Source: Hormiphora californensis (Eukaryota; Ctenophora; Tentaculata; Cydippida; Pleurobrachiidae). Taken from it: a stretch of 64,000 bases of DNA. Position numbers and translations under genes: made by a program. A model generated the notes under the pieces. It was not told the DNA's origin and made no database searches. It worked only from the letters and a program-made list of their open reading frames with translations. Position 1 is the stretch's first letter. Each line of letters begins with the position of its first letter. The stretch covers positions 1,005,974 through 1,069,973 of the forward strand of contig CM035357.1 of assembly GCA_020137815.1 (NCBI GenBank), written 5' to 3'. Of this stretch, positions 34,904 through 45,000 are shown one piece after another.

Positions 34904-35629
34904 TTGTTGGACAATATAATGTTTTGTTATTGTTGGATAATACTGTTTTGTAGCTGTAGATTCAGCAAATTATAATGTATATTGTAAATACCTAGCCTTA
35001 TCAAACAGGACCTCAAAACTAATATGTTTTTTGTTTTATTTTCCAAATTGGTTGCTTAGCAACCTCTAGTTAGTGGCTGGAAATCGGAATGATGGAAACA
35101 TGTACGAAAGAGACCGGTGACCTATTAAAACGGAAAAACCGCACTTCCTTGAAATCTTAGGCCTTAGCTTGTTTTGTGAAATTTCCTCTCAGTAGTAACT
35201 CGTAAACTGTCTGCCTTCCAAATGTACTGTCTGCCAAATGTCTGCCAAATGTACTGTCTTCCAAATGTACTGTCTGCCAAATGTACTGTCTGCCAAATGT
35301 TCTGCCAAATGTACTGCCAAATGTACTCTCTGCCAAATGTCTGCCAAATGTTCTGCCAAATGTAATGTCTGCCAAATGTCTGCCAAATGTTCTGCCGAAT
35401 GTCTGCCAAATGTACTGTCTTCCAAATGGCTGCCATAAATGTCTGCCTTCTAAATGTCTGCCATAAATGTCTGCCTTCTAAATGTCTCCTTCCAAATGTA
35501 CTAAATCATCCAGCTTGCCCTGCTTACCCCACCCGTACCCCCTCCAGAGGCCTTCCCCGGTTTGAACAAAACAACCTCCGGCCTCCTTGGCCATTATGTG
35601 ATTCTAACAGCTGATGATTTATAGTTTTA
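34751..35629. repeat. TRPM 3' end, original copy of an 880-bp duplication
   Basis: The segment begins ATAAGGTTCAGAGC, inside the candidate last TRPM exon, and runs through the 3' flank. It is repeated almost unchanged at 36721-37607 in the same orientation. It contains an X-box-like GTTGCTTAGCAAC (35051-35063) and an array of CTGCCAAATGT units at 35205-35500, which creates overlapping spurious frames on both strands. The region 34623-34750 is not duplicated. Confidence 0.93.
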
Positions 35630-36189
35630 CAGAGATTACTCGTTCGTTACGTTGCATTTCGTTTCACTTTTGCTTGTCTCAGACACCAAAAAGGGCTGTT
35701 TTCCTCAATAAAATACAACTCAAATCTGTCTTTAGTTCTCATTTCCATCACACATGACCTCCCAGTTACCACTGAACTGTCTCTCGGGCCTGGCCTGGTC
35801 TCATCACTAAATTACAGCTACATTTTTGTCCAATATTACCCCCCGCCCCACCCCCACCCGCCCTCCCCCACCCACCTCTCCCAATATAGCGGACATTGCT
35901 AAACACCACACTACAGAGACAATCCTTGTGTTTTGGTGCACTAAGTCGCTTATCGCGTGTAACAACTAACAAATGTTCTTATCTATCTCATCCGAATTGT
36001 CTTCTAGAACATTTTATACTTTAGTGGTGCTACAATCTGTCCTACCCCTTATTTGTGTTTGATTGTTCTCGTTTATCTTTATCTCTAACGGAAAAGGATA
36101 CACCTCTCGGCTCTCATCTCCATTCCCATCACCAACCAACATCACGGTAACAATCATCCATCAAAATTCTGTAAGTTCACCTGTTCGTA
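35630..36189. other. Intergenic, no gene seen
   Basis: Pyrimidine-rich sequence with an AATAAA at 35708-35713 that may serve TRPM transcripts. No supported exon. Confidence 0.5.
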
Positions 36190-36486
36190 TTGTCTGTTCA
36201 CAGATTGTGTAAAGTTTATATTGTGAATGTAATTGACTATTCAAAACACGGTATACATCGGGATTCCAGACCCAAACTCAAGACATTCACAAAGGCAAAA
36301 CGTTACCTTGTTCCAGACCAAACTAAACTCAAGACACTCACAAAGGCAAAAAGTTACCTTGTTCCAGACCAAACTAAACTCAAGAAACTCTCAAAGGCAA
36401 AACGTTACCTTGTTCCAGACCAAACTAAACTCAAGAAACTCTCAAAGGCAAAACGATACCTTGTTCCAGACCCTGTAACTTTATAG
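36190..36486 (+). CDS. Small ORF with four 17-residue repeats (possible minisatellite peptide)
   Basis: The 98-codon frame contains four tandem copies of a 51-bp unit (36272-36470), translating to KLKTLTKAKSYLVPDQT with changes. The unit length is a multiple of three and a second plus-strand frame is also open, so the frame may survive simply because the unit lacks stops. It is lysine-rich, with no signal peptide. No family recognised. It lies in the spacer between the two duplicated TRPM 3' ends. Confidence 0.3.
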   Translation: MSVHRLCKVYIVNVIDYSKHGIHRDSRPKLKTFTKAKRYLVPDQTKLKTLTKAKSYLVPDQTKLKKLSKAKRYLVPDQTKLKKLSKAKRYLVPDPVTL

Positions 36487-36720
36487 GATAAAGCTTGCGT
36501 AATCATTGAAATCTATGTATTATTATGATCAGTTTTTAACTATCTAAATGACTGACCAAGACAGACACAAGACAAGCGTAGGGCCCTCCAATGTGCACTG
36601 CTCTCCCTTGAATTTTCAAGGGAGTTCGTACGGAGGGTTCCAGGCTATGCCGTCTATACCCGGGTGGTATGAGACTTGGTACGCCTTAGCTTAATGCCCC
36701 AAAAAAAAAAAAAAAAAAAA

Positions 36721-37607
36721 ATAAGGTTCAGAGCCAAGAGTAGGGCAGCACCGGGCAGCAGGAAGCAGAGTGTGGCAGTTTCTCAGAGTGGGAGGAGTTG
36801 GGGAGGGTGGATAAAAGCTATGAGGGGAGGTGACCGAGCTGAAAAACATTCTGAACCAAATGTAGATGTGTAATGGTTGGACAATAATGTTTTGTAATTG
36901 TTGGATAATACTGTTTTGTAGCTGTAGATTCAGCAAATTGTAATGTATATTGTAAATACATAGCCTTATTTAACAGCTTGTCTCAGGGCCTTAAAACTAA
37001 TATGTTTTTTGTTTTATTTTCCAAATTGGTTGCTTAGCAACCTCTAGTTAGTGGCTGGAAATCGGAATGATGGAAACATGTACGAAAGAGACCGGTGACC
37101 TATTAAATCGGAAAAACCGCACTTCCTTGAAATCTTAGGCCTTAGCTTGTTTTGTGAAATTTCCTCTCAGTAGTAACTCGTAAACTGTCTGCCTTCCAAA
37201 TGTACTGTCTGCCAAATGTCTGCCAAATGTACTGTCTTCCAAATGTACTGTCTGCCAAATGTACTGTCTGCCAAATGTTCTGCCAAATGTACTGCCAAAT
37301 GTACTCTCTGCCAAATGTCTGCCAAATGTTCTGCCAAATGTAATGTCTGCCAAATGTCTGCCAAATGTTCTGCCGAATGTCTGCCAAATGTACTGTCTTC
37401 CAAATGGCTGCCATAAATGTCTGCCTTCTAAATGTCTGCCATAAATGTCTGCCTTCTAAATGTCTCCTTCCAAATGTACTAAATCATCCAGCTTGCCCTG
37501 CTTACCCCACCCGTACCCCCTCCAGAGGCCTTCCCCGGTTTGAACAAAACAACCTCCGGCCTCCTTGGCCATTATGTGATTCTAACAGCTGATGATTTAT
37601 AGTTTTA
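36721..37607. repeat. Second copy of the TRPM 3' end duplication
   Basis: It is about 97-98% identical to 34751-35629 by eye. It starts right after a run of 20 A (36701-36720) and encodes the last TRPM tail residues (KIRFRAKSR... to VDV) with few changes. It is followed at 37588-37690 by a ~60-bp tandem duplication of its own end plus CACACTTCTCAAATTGAACT. It lies directly upstream of the GPCR, so it may supply that gene's promoter region. Confidence 0.92.
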
Positions 37608-37762
37608 ACACACTTCTCAAATTGAACTACTGCTACTGCTGATGATTTATAGTTTTAGCACACTTCTCAAATTGAACTACTGCTAATGATTGGTGTCTCC
37701 TTGTGAGTATCATAAAACTGATAATATAGACTGAAAAACCACCGTATAATAATTACCAGGAC

Positions 37763-39061
37763 ATGGCTATATTTAGTGAGGGTGGCACCTCACTCCCGGA
37801 TTTCCCCCTCATGGTGAGTTTCCTCCTTCTTCCCCTCATTTCAATACCCCTCAACTGCCTGGTTCTCTATCACAATCACAAGAAACGATCCTCAGTCGCC
37901 CGAACTCTTTTCCTCATCCTCGCCGTGGTTGATCTAATTGCGTGCCCCTATCTTGCATGGAGACAAGCTCTCGGGCTGTGGAAACCGAAAGATCAAGACT
38001 GTTGGTCAAGCGATCAGAAGGGAATTTGCTCGGAACGGTATTACCTTTATATGCAGCAGAATGGAACGATTCCCTGTGCAGTTTATACCATCGGCATGTG
38101 GTTTGTCTCATATGGGCCGATACAAATCACTGGTTTTCTTAGTCTAGCGAGATTGCTACAAGTGACCCAACCCCTCCGACGGATTCGCAGACGTTACTTC
38201 GTTGAACCTCTACTCGTATTGTTTAGCCTCAACATTATCCCATTTGTTGTCGCGTATCCCTTAAACTGGCCAGAATCTGTCATATTCACGACTTATTCAC
38301 AGACGTGTAATCTGATGCTTGGATCTACAATTGGCGGTTTCTACTTTTCAAGAACTCAGTTTGTACAATTCTACGGCTCAGTAATTGCAACAATTCAGGT
38401 TATTGGAGTGGTCTCAAGCGTTCTGACATTATGCTACATGGCATGGATATTCAAAAACCCGGTATCAGCTACTTCACCTCGTTCAATTAAAGGGACGCTG
38501 AAGATTCTGCTAATGAACACTGTTAGCTTAGTTAGCTTCGGTCTTGTAAGTCTGATAAACATTCTTTACTCGACCAGCAACCTACAACCATCGAGAACTT
38601 GGGAAGACCTCACCGTAGAAATGGGTGAACGGACATTAACATTTACTGTTCTCTACTACATCACCATACTGGTGACCCCAGTGGTTAGTTCAGCATTAAA
38701 CCCAGTCATTTACCTTGCTCTGACTGAAGATGTGAGAGGGAGGCGAGTTAGATCGAAAAGCTCAGTATTTGGATCTAATCGCGGTAAAAACTCTACGATA
38801 AGAGTTAGAAGTATGAGAAATACCCAGATAAATCCAATACACAGGCCAACAAGGGTCACGTATAACGGCAATCTAGAACGTATCTTTCTACATGAAAAAG
38901 TGCTGAAACCTATACAACAACACGATGAAGTCAAGAGTTTTGTGGCTCGCACTGTCTGTGATCAGGGTTCCGTGGATCAAGTCAAGAGTTGTGTGGCTCA
39001 CACTGTCTGTGATCAGGGTTCCGTGGATCAAGTCAAGAGTTCCTTACCACCTGTCGTTTAG
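37763..39061 (+). CDS. Rhodopsin-type (class A) G protein-coupled receptor, single exon
   Basis: The 432-residue frame starts at ATG 37763 and has seven hydrophobic segments. TM1 has SIPLNCLVLY (conserved Asn), TM2 LAVVDLIA (conserved Asp), TM3 begins after IPC (disulphide Cys) and ends LARLLQVTQPL, where DRY is replaced by ARL. The second extracellular loop has QTC, TM5-6 are present, and TM7 carries NPVIY, the NPxxY motif. The cytoplasmic tail is basic, then has two and a half copies of a 17-residue repeat (VKS-VA-TVCDQGSVDQ). Ligand unknown. Intronless receptors of this class are common in lineage-specific expansions. It is complete: a stop at 39059-39061 and no splice sites needed. Confidence 0.9.
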   Translation: MAIFSEGGTSLPDFPLMVSFLLLPLISIPLNCLVLYHNHKKRSSVARTLFLILAVVDLIACPYLAWRQALGLWKPKDQDCWSSDQKGICSERYYLYMQQNGTIPCAVYTIGMWFVSYGPIQITGFLSLARLLQVTQPLRRIRRRYFVEPLLVLFSLNIIPFVVAYPLNWPESVIFTTYSQTCNLMLGSTIGGFYFSRTQFVQFYGSVIATIQVIGVVSSVLTLCYMAWIFKNPVSATSPRSIKGTLKILLMNTVSLVSFGLVSLINILYSTSNLQPSRTWEDLTVEMGERTLTFTVLYYITILVTPVVSSALNPVIYLALTEDVRGRRVRSKSSVFGSNRGKNSTIRVRSMRNTQINPIHRPTRVTYNGNLERIFLHEKVLKPIQQHDEVKSFVARTVCDQGSVDQVKSCVAHTVCDQGSVDQVKSSLPPVV

Positions 39062-39858
39062 AAGTAAAAGACACTGTGACAGAAAACCTCTAGCCACTTT
39101 TCAAACTTTATCAAATCAATTATTCAGATTAAGAGCCGAAAACAATTCCCTACAACATTCTAGACTTTGAAACACTTCCAGGTACTTAAATATCGGAAAC
39201 TTATCAAAGCAATAATTCAGAGCAAGGGTTGGCTTATGTTCTTCGAACTTATGTCATAGGATATAGATATTTTGGCGAATAGAAGAAACATTTTCCCTAC
39301 AACATCTTTTGAATCTGTTTTAGCATATTTTGCTGTAAAGTCGGATTTTTTGTTGTCACCCCCTGGATGGCACTCTATTTTTATTTGCGTGTCAGAAACT
39401 TGTTTTGGCTCTCACACCTTTGTTTCTTGACCAATTTCGTCAAATAAAAACTTTACGGACTCACAAAATTATGCTCTTTACGGTAATCTATTGATTTTCG
39501 CGGTCGAGACGGGTTATGGCTTCCCGACGAGCACTGACTACTGATTTATGATTAAAGTGCGTTTCAAACGACTTGACCTGAGATTCCTGGAAATTCAGGA
39601 TTTCCCCTTTGTAAATACACGGGCGCCGTTACGATCTGGGTGTTTGGAGGCCTGTTTACAGGTGCGCGCTGCCAAAAAAGTTGATTCACTAAAATGGCTC
39701 TAACCGCCAAACCACTCAACCGTTTTGGCTGATTCAAAGTTTATCTGGTAGGGAATGTCAAGGCCTAACCCCAACCCTAACCCTAACCCTACTTTAGCCC
39801 TAACCCTAAAAAACCGTTTGTCAGCACTCCCAAAACACCCAGATTTTAACGCTGGCCT
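39062..39858. repeat. Intergenic with telomere-like CCCTAA repeats
   Basis: 39762-39812 contains several tandem and degenerate CCCTAA hexamers (CCCTAACCCTAACCCT). A related degenerate block lies at 41700-41750 (CTAACCCCAACCCCGACT) with similar flanks (CTACTTTAG-GCTAA), so both are parts of one repeat family and not chromosome ends. An AATAAA lies near 39444. Confidence 0.65.
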
Positions 39859-39861
39859 AAA

Positions 39862-39892
<31 letters not shown>

Positions 39893-41130
39893 TAATAATA
39901 ACAGAATTTATATACACGCTCAGACCCCGTAGGGTACCAGAATCCAGAAAACACTAGTACTACGGAGCTTCAGAGCGGTTCACCTCTGTATATAAAACCT
40001 AAAACTCTAGATAAACTATAGAAACAAAAAATGTCCATCTAGTAAAAAGTCCGGTGCTCAGATGCTCAAAGTCCAGTAACAAAACCTAGTCAAAATCATA
40101 AACACAAACATAACCAACACAGTTCAATACGCTCACGTTCACGCCCTCACACCACCACCTCCATAACCTTGCCTCCTCTTATCCCAAAGGTCTTGCCTGG
40201 TGCCGCCGCCTTCCTCTCCTTTAGCTCAGCCACCAACTTCCTCCTCTCCTCTCTCTCTTCCGGGGAACGGTCCGGGGAGATGTACAGATCTTTATACCTA
40301 TCCGACTTCTTCAGACCACTTTTGTGGGACAGGATCAGATCTCGAAATTCACGGCCAGACAGGCGCAGTTTAACAGGTCGGTCAGTACCCTCCTTGTACC
40401 TTCCGAGACGCGTCATGCTGTAAACACTAGTCACACATTCACCCATGTAGTCGAAAACTCCACAAACTGAATGTTCCAGATCTTTACTACTTTCACTGGG
40501 ATCATCAAATAGTCCATGGACAATCACGTTACTTGTCCTGTCCTCTGTAGCACTCGTTATTGCAGTACGAATACGTTTCGGAGCTAGAGCACTGTCACAA
40601 CTCTTTTTCAGAACTGAGGAAAACGTCTTTATCTCCTCTTCGGCAATAGACTGCACAGCAGTAATCTCCTTATCTCGCTTCCCTAACAACTCACACTGCA
40701 ATTTAACCAGCTGCCCCTGTGCCTCAACCAATGCTCGCTGAGAAACAATCAGCTCCTCTTGACTATCCAGTAGTTTCCTCTCATTGTCTTCAACTTCAGT
40801 ACTCAGACGGTCGAGCAACGGGTAACACCTCTCCATCAGGAAACGGCACACTTTCTCTGTGAAATCCTCTAGTTCTGGCTTCTTTATCCCCTTGATCTTA
40901 CTCTTGCTTGGACACTTCAGGCTATCCCACACACTACGTCCGGCAGTCAAACTCTTCGGGAAGGAATCCTTGATACCAGCATGTGTAAACAGGTCCCGTA
41001 CCAGGTCAAATAACTCGCCCTGCACTTCACCATACACGCCTCTCTGTACCCTTTCATCACTATAGACTCTCAGCCGGTCTTTGAAACTACAAGCAGAGGC
41101 TGTACTACCACTCATAGCAGGAGAGATAGA
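39859..41130 (-). mobile_element. Non-LTR retrotransposon copy encoding only ORF1 (half-LINE type)
   Basis: On the minus strand an intact ORF1 (41115-40147) is followed by about 240 bp of untranslated sequence and then a (TTA)n/(TTTA)n tail at 39902-39859, the usual 3' end of many LINE clades. There is no endonuclease or reverse transcriptase. The element therefore looks like a non-autonomous unit mobilised in trans. The 5' limit is approximate. Confidence 0.6.
40147..41115 (-). CDS. LINE ORF1-like RNA-binding protein
   Basis: The frame has 322 residues. N-terminal part: MSGSTASACSFKDR... with a conserved-looking helical domain. Middle: coiled coil (about residues 100-165, LDSQEELIVSQRALVEAQGQ). 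C-terminal part: an RRM-like fold (NVIVHGLFDDPSES, then RPVKLRLSGREF) and the motif YKDLYISPDRSPEEREERRK, which I associate with ORF1 proteins of invertebrate LINEs, ending in a basic tail. ORF1 proteins coat element RNA and act as nucleic-acid chaperones. The frame is fully open, implying a young insertion. Confidence 0.72.
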   Translation of the reverse strand: MSGSTASACSFKDRLRVYSDERVQRGVYGEVQGELFDLVRDLFTHAGIKDSFPKSLTAGRSVWDSLKCPSKSKIKGIKKPELEDFTEKVCRFLMERCYPLLDRLSTEVEDNERKLLDSQEELIVSQRALVEAQGQLVKLQCELLGKRDKEITAVQSIAEEEIKTFSSVLKKSCDSALAPKRIRTAITSATEDRTSNVIVHGLFDDPSESSKDLEHSVCGVFDYMGECVTSVYSMTRLGRYKEGTDRPVKLRLSGREFRDLILSHKSGLKKSDRYKDLYISPDRSPEEREERRKLVAELKERKAAAPGKTFGIRGGKVMEVVV

Positions 41131-41340
41131 TATCTCAAATTAATTTGTTTAAAGTAGTGTTGAAAAGTTTGAAATAACACTAAAAATATTTAAATCGCTT
41201 TGGAGCGAAAAGTGTTTATCTCGATCAACTCATGAATAAGCATCATCCCGATCAAAACTCGCTTTCTAAAGCGCATCTTCTTGTGATGTACTTTGAAAAG
41301 TCATTTGGAAAGGTTAAATAGAATGATGTGTTGTGTCATC

Positions 41341-41652
41341 TTACACACACTCTATTAATCCCTTTCTAAGTCTATATTGTTTATCTGAATTTTCACTCCT
41401 TAATCTTTTCAGGGACTCAAGAGTTTTACGTCTCAACTCCCTCTCCTCAAATGTCCTGTCCGGACCAATGTACACATTATGAAAATTATCCGACTGTTTC
41501 AGCTCCTTTGCCTTCTTCAACAAGGTTAACAGATTCTCCCTCGACGACAGGGTGGCAATCATTGGCCGAGTCTTGTTCTCAGCTTTTGGTCCAACACGCT
41601 TCACGTCGGTGATACACGCACAATGCGCCAAATTCCAAGAATTACGGGTCAA
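41341..41652 (-). pseudogene. 5'-truncated LINE ORF1 fragment of the same family
   Basis: Only the C-terminal RRM end remains: KRVGPKAENKTRPMIATLSS, then FHNVYIGPDRTFEERELRRK, closely parallel to the motif in 40147-41115. It starts without the coiled coil, as expected for 5' truncation on insertion. It lies in the same orientation, 226 bp beyond the first ORF1. Confidence 0.65.
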
Positions 41653-42070
41653 GTCGCTTGAAACGGACTTTAGGCTTATGTTTGATAGGAAATCTCAAGC
41701 TCTAACCCCAACCCCGACTCCAATCCTAATCCTAACCCGGCCCTACTTTAGCGCTAAACAAACCATGACTCATGAGTGTGAAAAAATCAAAAGGTTTGAG
41801 TCAAAACAGCCAGATTTTTGCCCCGTTTTGACTTTTGAGCGCGAGCCGAGGAATTTCAAATATTCTGCATTTGAAAATCCGGCGTACAGCGTAAAACGCG
41901 AAATTATATACGACTGCGCTGCATTTTCATGCGCGCGTAGTTATTTCAGTCGTAGGTGTTCAAGATTTGAATGTCGCGTTGGATGAGATCCATTTGCTGC
42001 CGATTTCGAAAGACGTGTCCCTTTTCGAATCCCTCAAATTCCTAATTTGTTGTCACTTGTCACTGTCGCC

Positions 42071-45000
42071 ATGCAGTCAACCATCTTTGTTTTGGCCCTT
42101 TTGGCTGTAGCAGCTGCTAAATACGACCCTAAAAACTGTGAAGGTAGGTGACACACGGTACAACACACTTGACACTGACCACTGACCGACATGTTATCAC
42201 AACATAATTTACACAATCGTGTATAAACCAATGTACCATATCTTTCTATTGTTTACGTGTTGGCTTGGTTTGTGCAAATATGTGGAAATAAATGGAAGCT
42301 CCTAGCAACCTAACAACAGAAGGTTAGTGTAACAATCCTGCTTGAAATTCCATCCCAATTTGCTGTTTGACCTTTCACTAACATACGAACCTTGGTTATT
42401 AGCAATGCTCAGTTACGAGTCGAGTTTGTTTCTGGCGGTGGTCGGATCACTCCTATTCGCCGGATGTGCGTGGCTGTTCAGTTTCGGTAACAGTGTCGAT
42501 ATGTTCGATGAACTTAGACGGATGGATAAGCGACAGGTGAGGAAAAGAGAAATATATTTTCCTATTTTAGAAGTGTTTTAGTATAGTGATAGAGTGTTAC
42601 CCCTCCATTATAACTCGTTTTCCGTAGCTCAGTTCCTTCCATTCATATAACCCCGCCCGTGGTATTCTTCCCTCACTTTCCTTCCCTAACCTCACCTAAC
42701 CTCACTATTCCTCCTTGCTACTCCTCCCCTAACCTTACGATCCCTCACCTGACCTCACCTAACCTCATTATTCCTCCTTGCTACTCCTCACCTAACCTCA
42801 CTATCCCTCACCTCACCTAACCTCACTATTCCTCCTTGCTACTCCTCCCCTAACCTCAAGATCCCTCCCTGACCTCACCTAACCTCACTATTCCTCCTTG
42901 CTACTCCTCCCCTAACCTCACGATCCCTCCCTGACCTCACCTAACCTCACTATTCCTCCTTGCTACTCCTCCCCTAACCTCACGATCCCTCCCTGACCTC
43001 ACCTAACCTCACTATTCCTCCTTGCTACTCCTCCCCTAACCTCACTATCCCTCACCTGACCTCACCTAACCTCATTATTCCTCACTATCCCTAACATCAT
43101 CTAACATCATTATCCCTAACCTCATCTAACCTCATTATCCCTCCCCAGGTGATTTACCAGTTCCTAAACTTTGCAATGATTGTCAGTTCAGCTCTAATGT
43201 TGTGGAAGGGCCTCTTTGTGGTAACACACTGTGAGAGCCCCATTGTCGTCGTCCTCTCTGGCTCAATGCAGGTTAGATATACATTTATTATTGGGAGAAC
43301 TGGGTACATTTTGGTCGCCTTTTTTTCCTTCTTTCTTATGCTCTGTTATCTCTCCCCACTCTGTCTTCTCTTCACAGCTACGTGTAATATACTCTCACTA
43401 ACACCCCTCCCCCGGTTTCTCTCACTAACACCCCTCCCCTTACAGCCGGCGTACTACCGTGGTGATCTGCTGTTCCTGTCAAACTACCCAGAACCAATTC
43501 GAGTTGGTGAGGTTGTGGTGTTTAGGATCCCAGGACGAAACATTCCAATTGTCCACCGAGTCCTGAAGGTCCATGAGAAGGATGATGGGTAGGTGATGCG
43601 TGTGTTTGTTTGTTTGTGTGTTTTTTGTGTTTGTGTGTGTGTGTGTGTTCTGTTTTTTTGTTCGATAAAATTATTCTCTTTGGCCCCTCCACAATCACTG
43701 TTTTCGTACCAGTAAAGATTCAGTATTGAGAGTTGCGGTTCTTCTACATTTTAGTCTCCTTCCACCTTATCCCCAAATTGGGGCATCCCCAATCCCCATT
43801 CCCCAGTCCTGCTTCAGTAGCATCTTCTGGAGTAGCATCATTTCACTGTTTATACAAGATTAACCACATTGAAGTTCACCCCCCCCCCACTCAGATACGT
43901 GAAGTTCCTGACTAAGGGCGACAATAACAACATTGATGATCGTGGTCTGTACAGCGAGGGGCAACTGTGGCTAGAGGAGAAGGATATTATCGGTCGTGCC
44001 AAGGTATAGAACACCATCCCTTATATCACCTAATGTCATCCAATATCACCCAATATCCCCCTCTCGCGTTATCGGACGTGCCAAGGTCAGAAACACCCCC
44101 CTAAGATCACCTAATGTCACCCAATAAATTACCACCACACACAAATTCTATCCAGGCTGATAAATTATTTGTTGGAGACCTAATTATTCCTTTATCGGCA
44201 TTATTTTCTTTCATCTCAAGTCCTCTCCCACTACTTCTTGAGAAGGGAGAATTCCCCCTATAATCTGTATACAGGGAGAATAATCCCTATCCATACAGGT
44301 CCACCTTGGGACGCCACCTTCTACTACTAACCTCACCCTTCCCCCTCTCTCACAGGGCTACCTTCCCTTACTACCTACTAACACACCCCTCTCTCACAGG
44401 GCTACCTCCCTTACTAACACACCCCTCCCCCACAGGGCTACCCCCCTACTACCTACTAACACACCCCTCCCCCACAGGGCTACCTCCCCTACTAACACAC
44501 CCCTCTCCCACAGGGCTACCTCCCCTTACTACCTACTAACACACCCCTCTCCCACAGGGCTACCTCCCCTACTAACACACCCCTCTCTCACAGGGCTACC
44601 TCCCCTACTAACACACCCCTCTCCCACAGGGCTACCTCCCCTACTAACACACCCCTCTCCCACAGGGCTACCTCCCTTACTATCACACCCCTCTCTCACA
44701 GGGCTACCTTCCCCTACTAACACACCCCTCTCTCACAGGGCTACCTCCCCTACGTTGGAATGATGACTATTTTGATGAACGATAAACCCAACCTGAAATA
44801 TGCTCTTCTTGGTCTTCTTGCCCTGTTCGTACTGATCAAACGAGAACAATAAACCAATGTTATACACAGCTGCTGCTTGGAATTGTTGTGACACAGCTGA
44901 GAACATGTTGCCACTTTGATGCACAGCTATAATAGGTTAAGCTCTAAATACTGGGTTCCCAATGTCCATCTTGCTGTTATGGAGGGTGCTTACCGCTGCT

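Noticed and set aside
35157-35438. Phe-Gly-Arg and Cys-Leu-Pro repeat ORFs on both strands
   Set aside because: Products of the CTGCCAAATGT minisatellite in duplicated TRPM 3' flank, open in several frames.
39762-39812. True telomere
   Set aside because: Only a few hexamers, degenerate, with unique sequence and genes on both sides.
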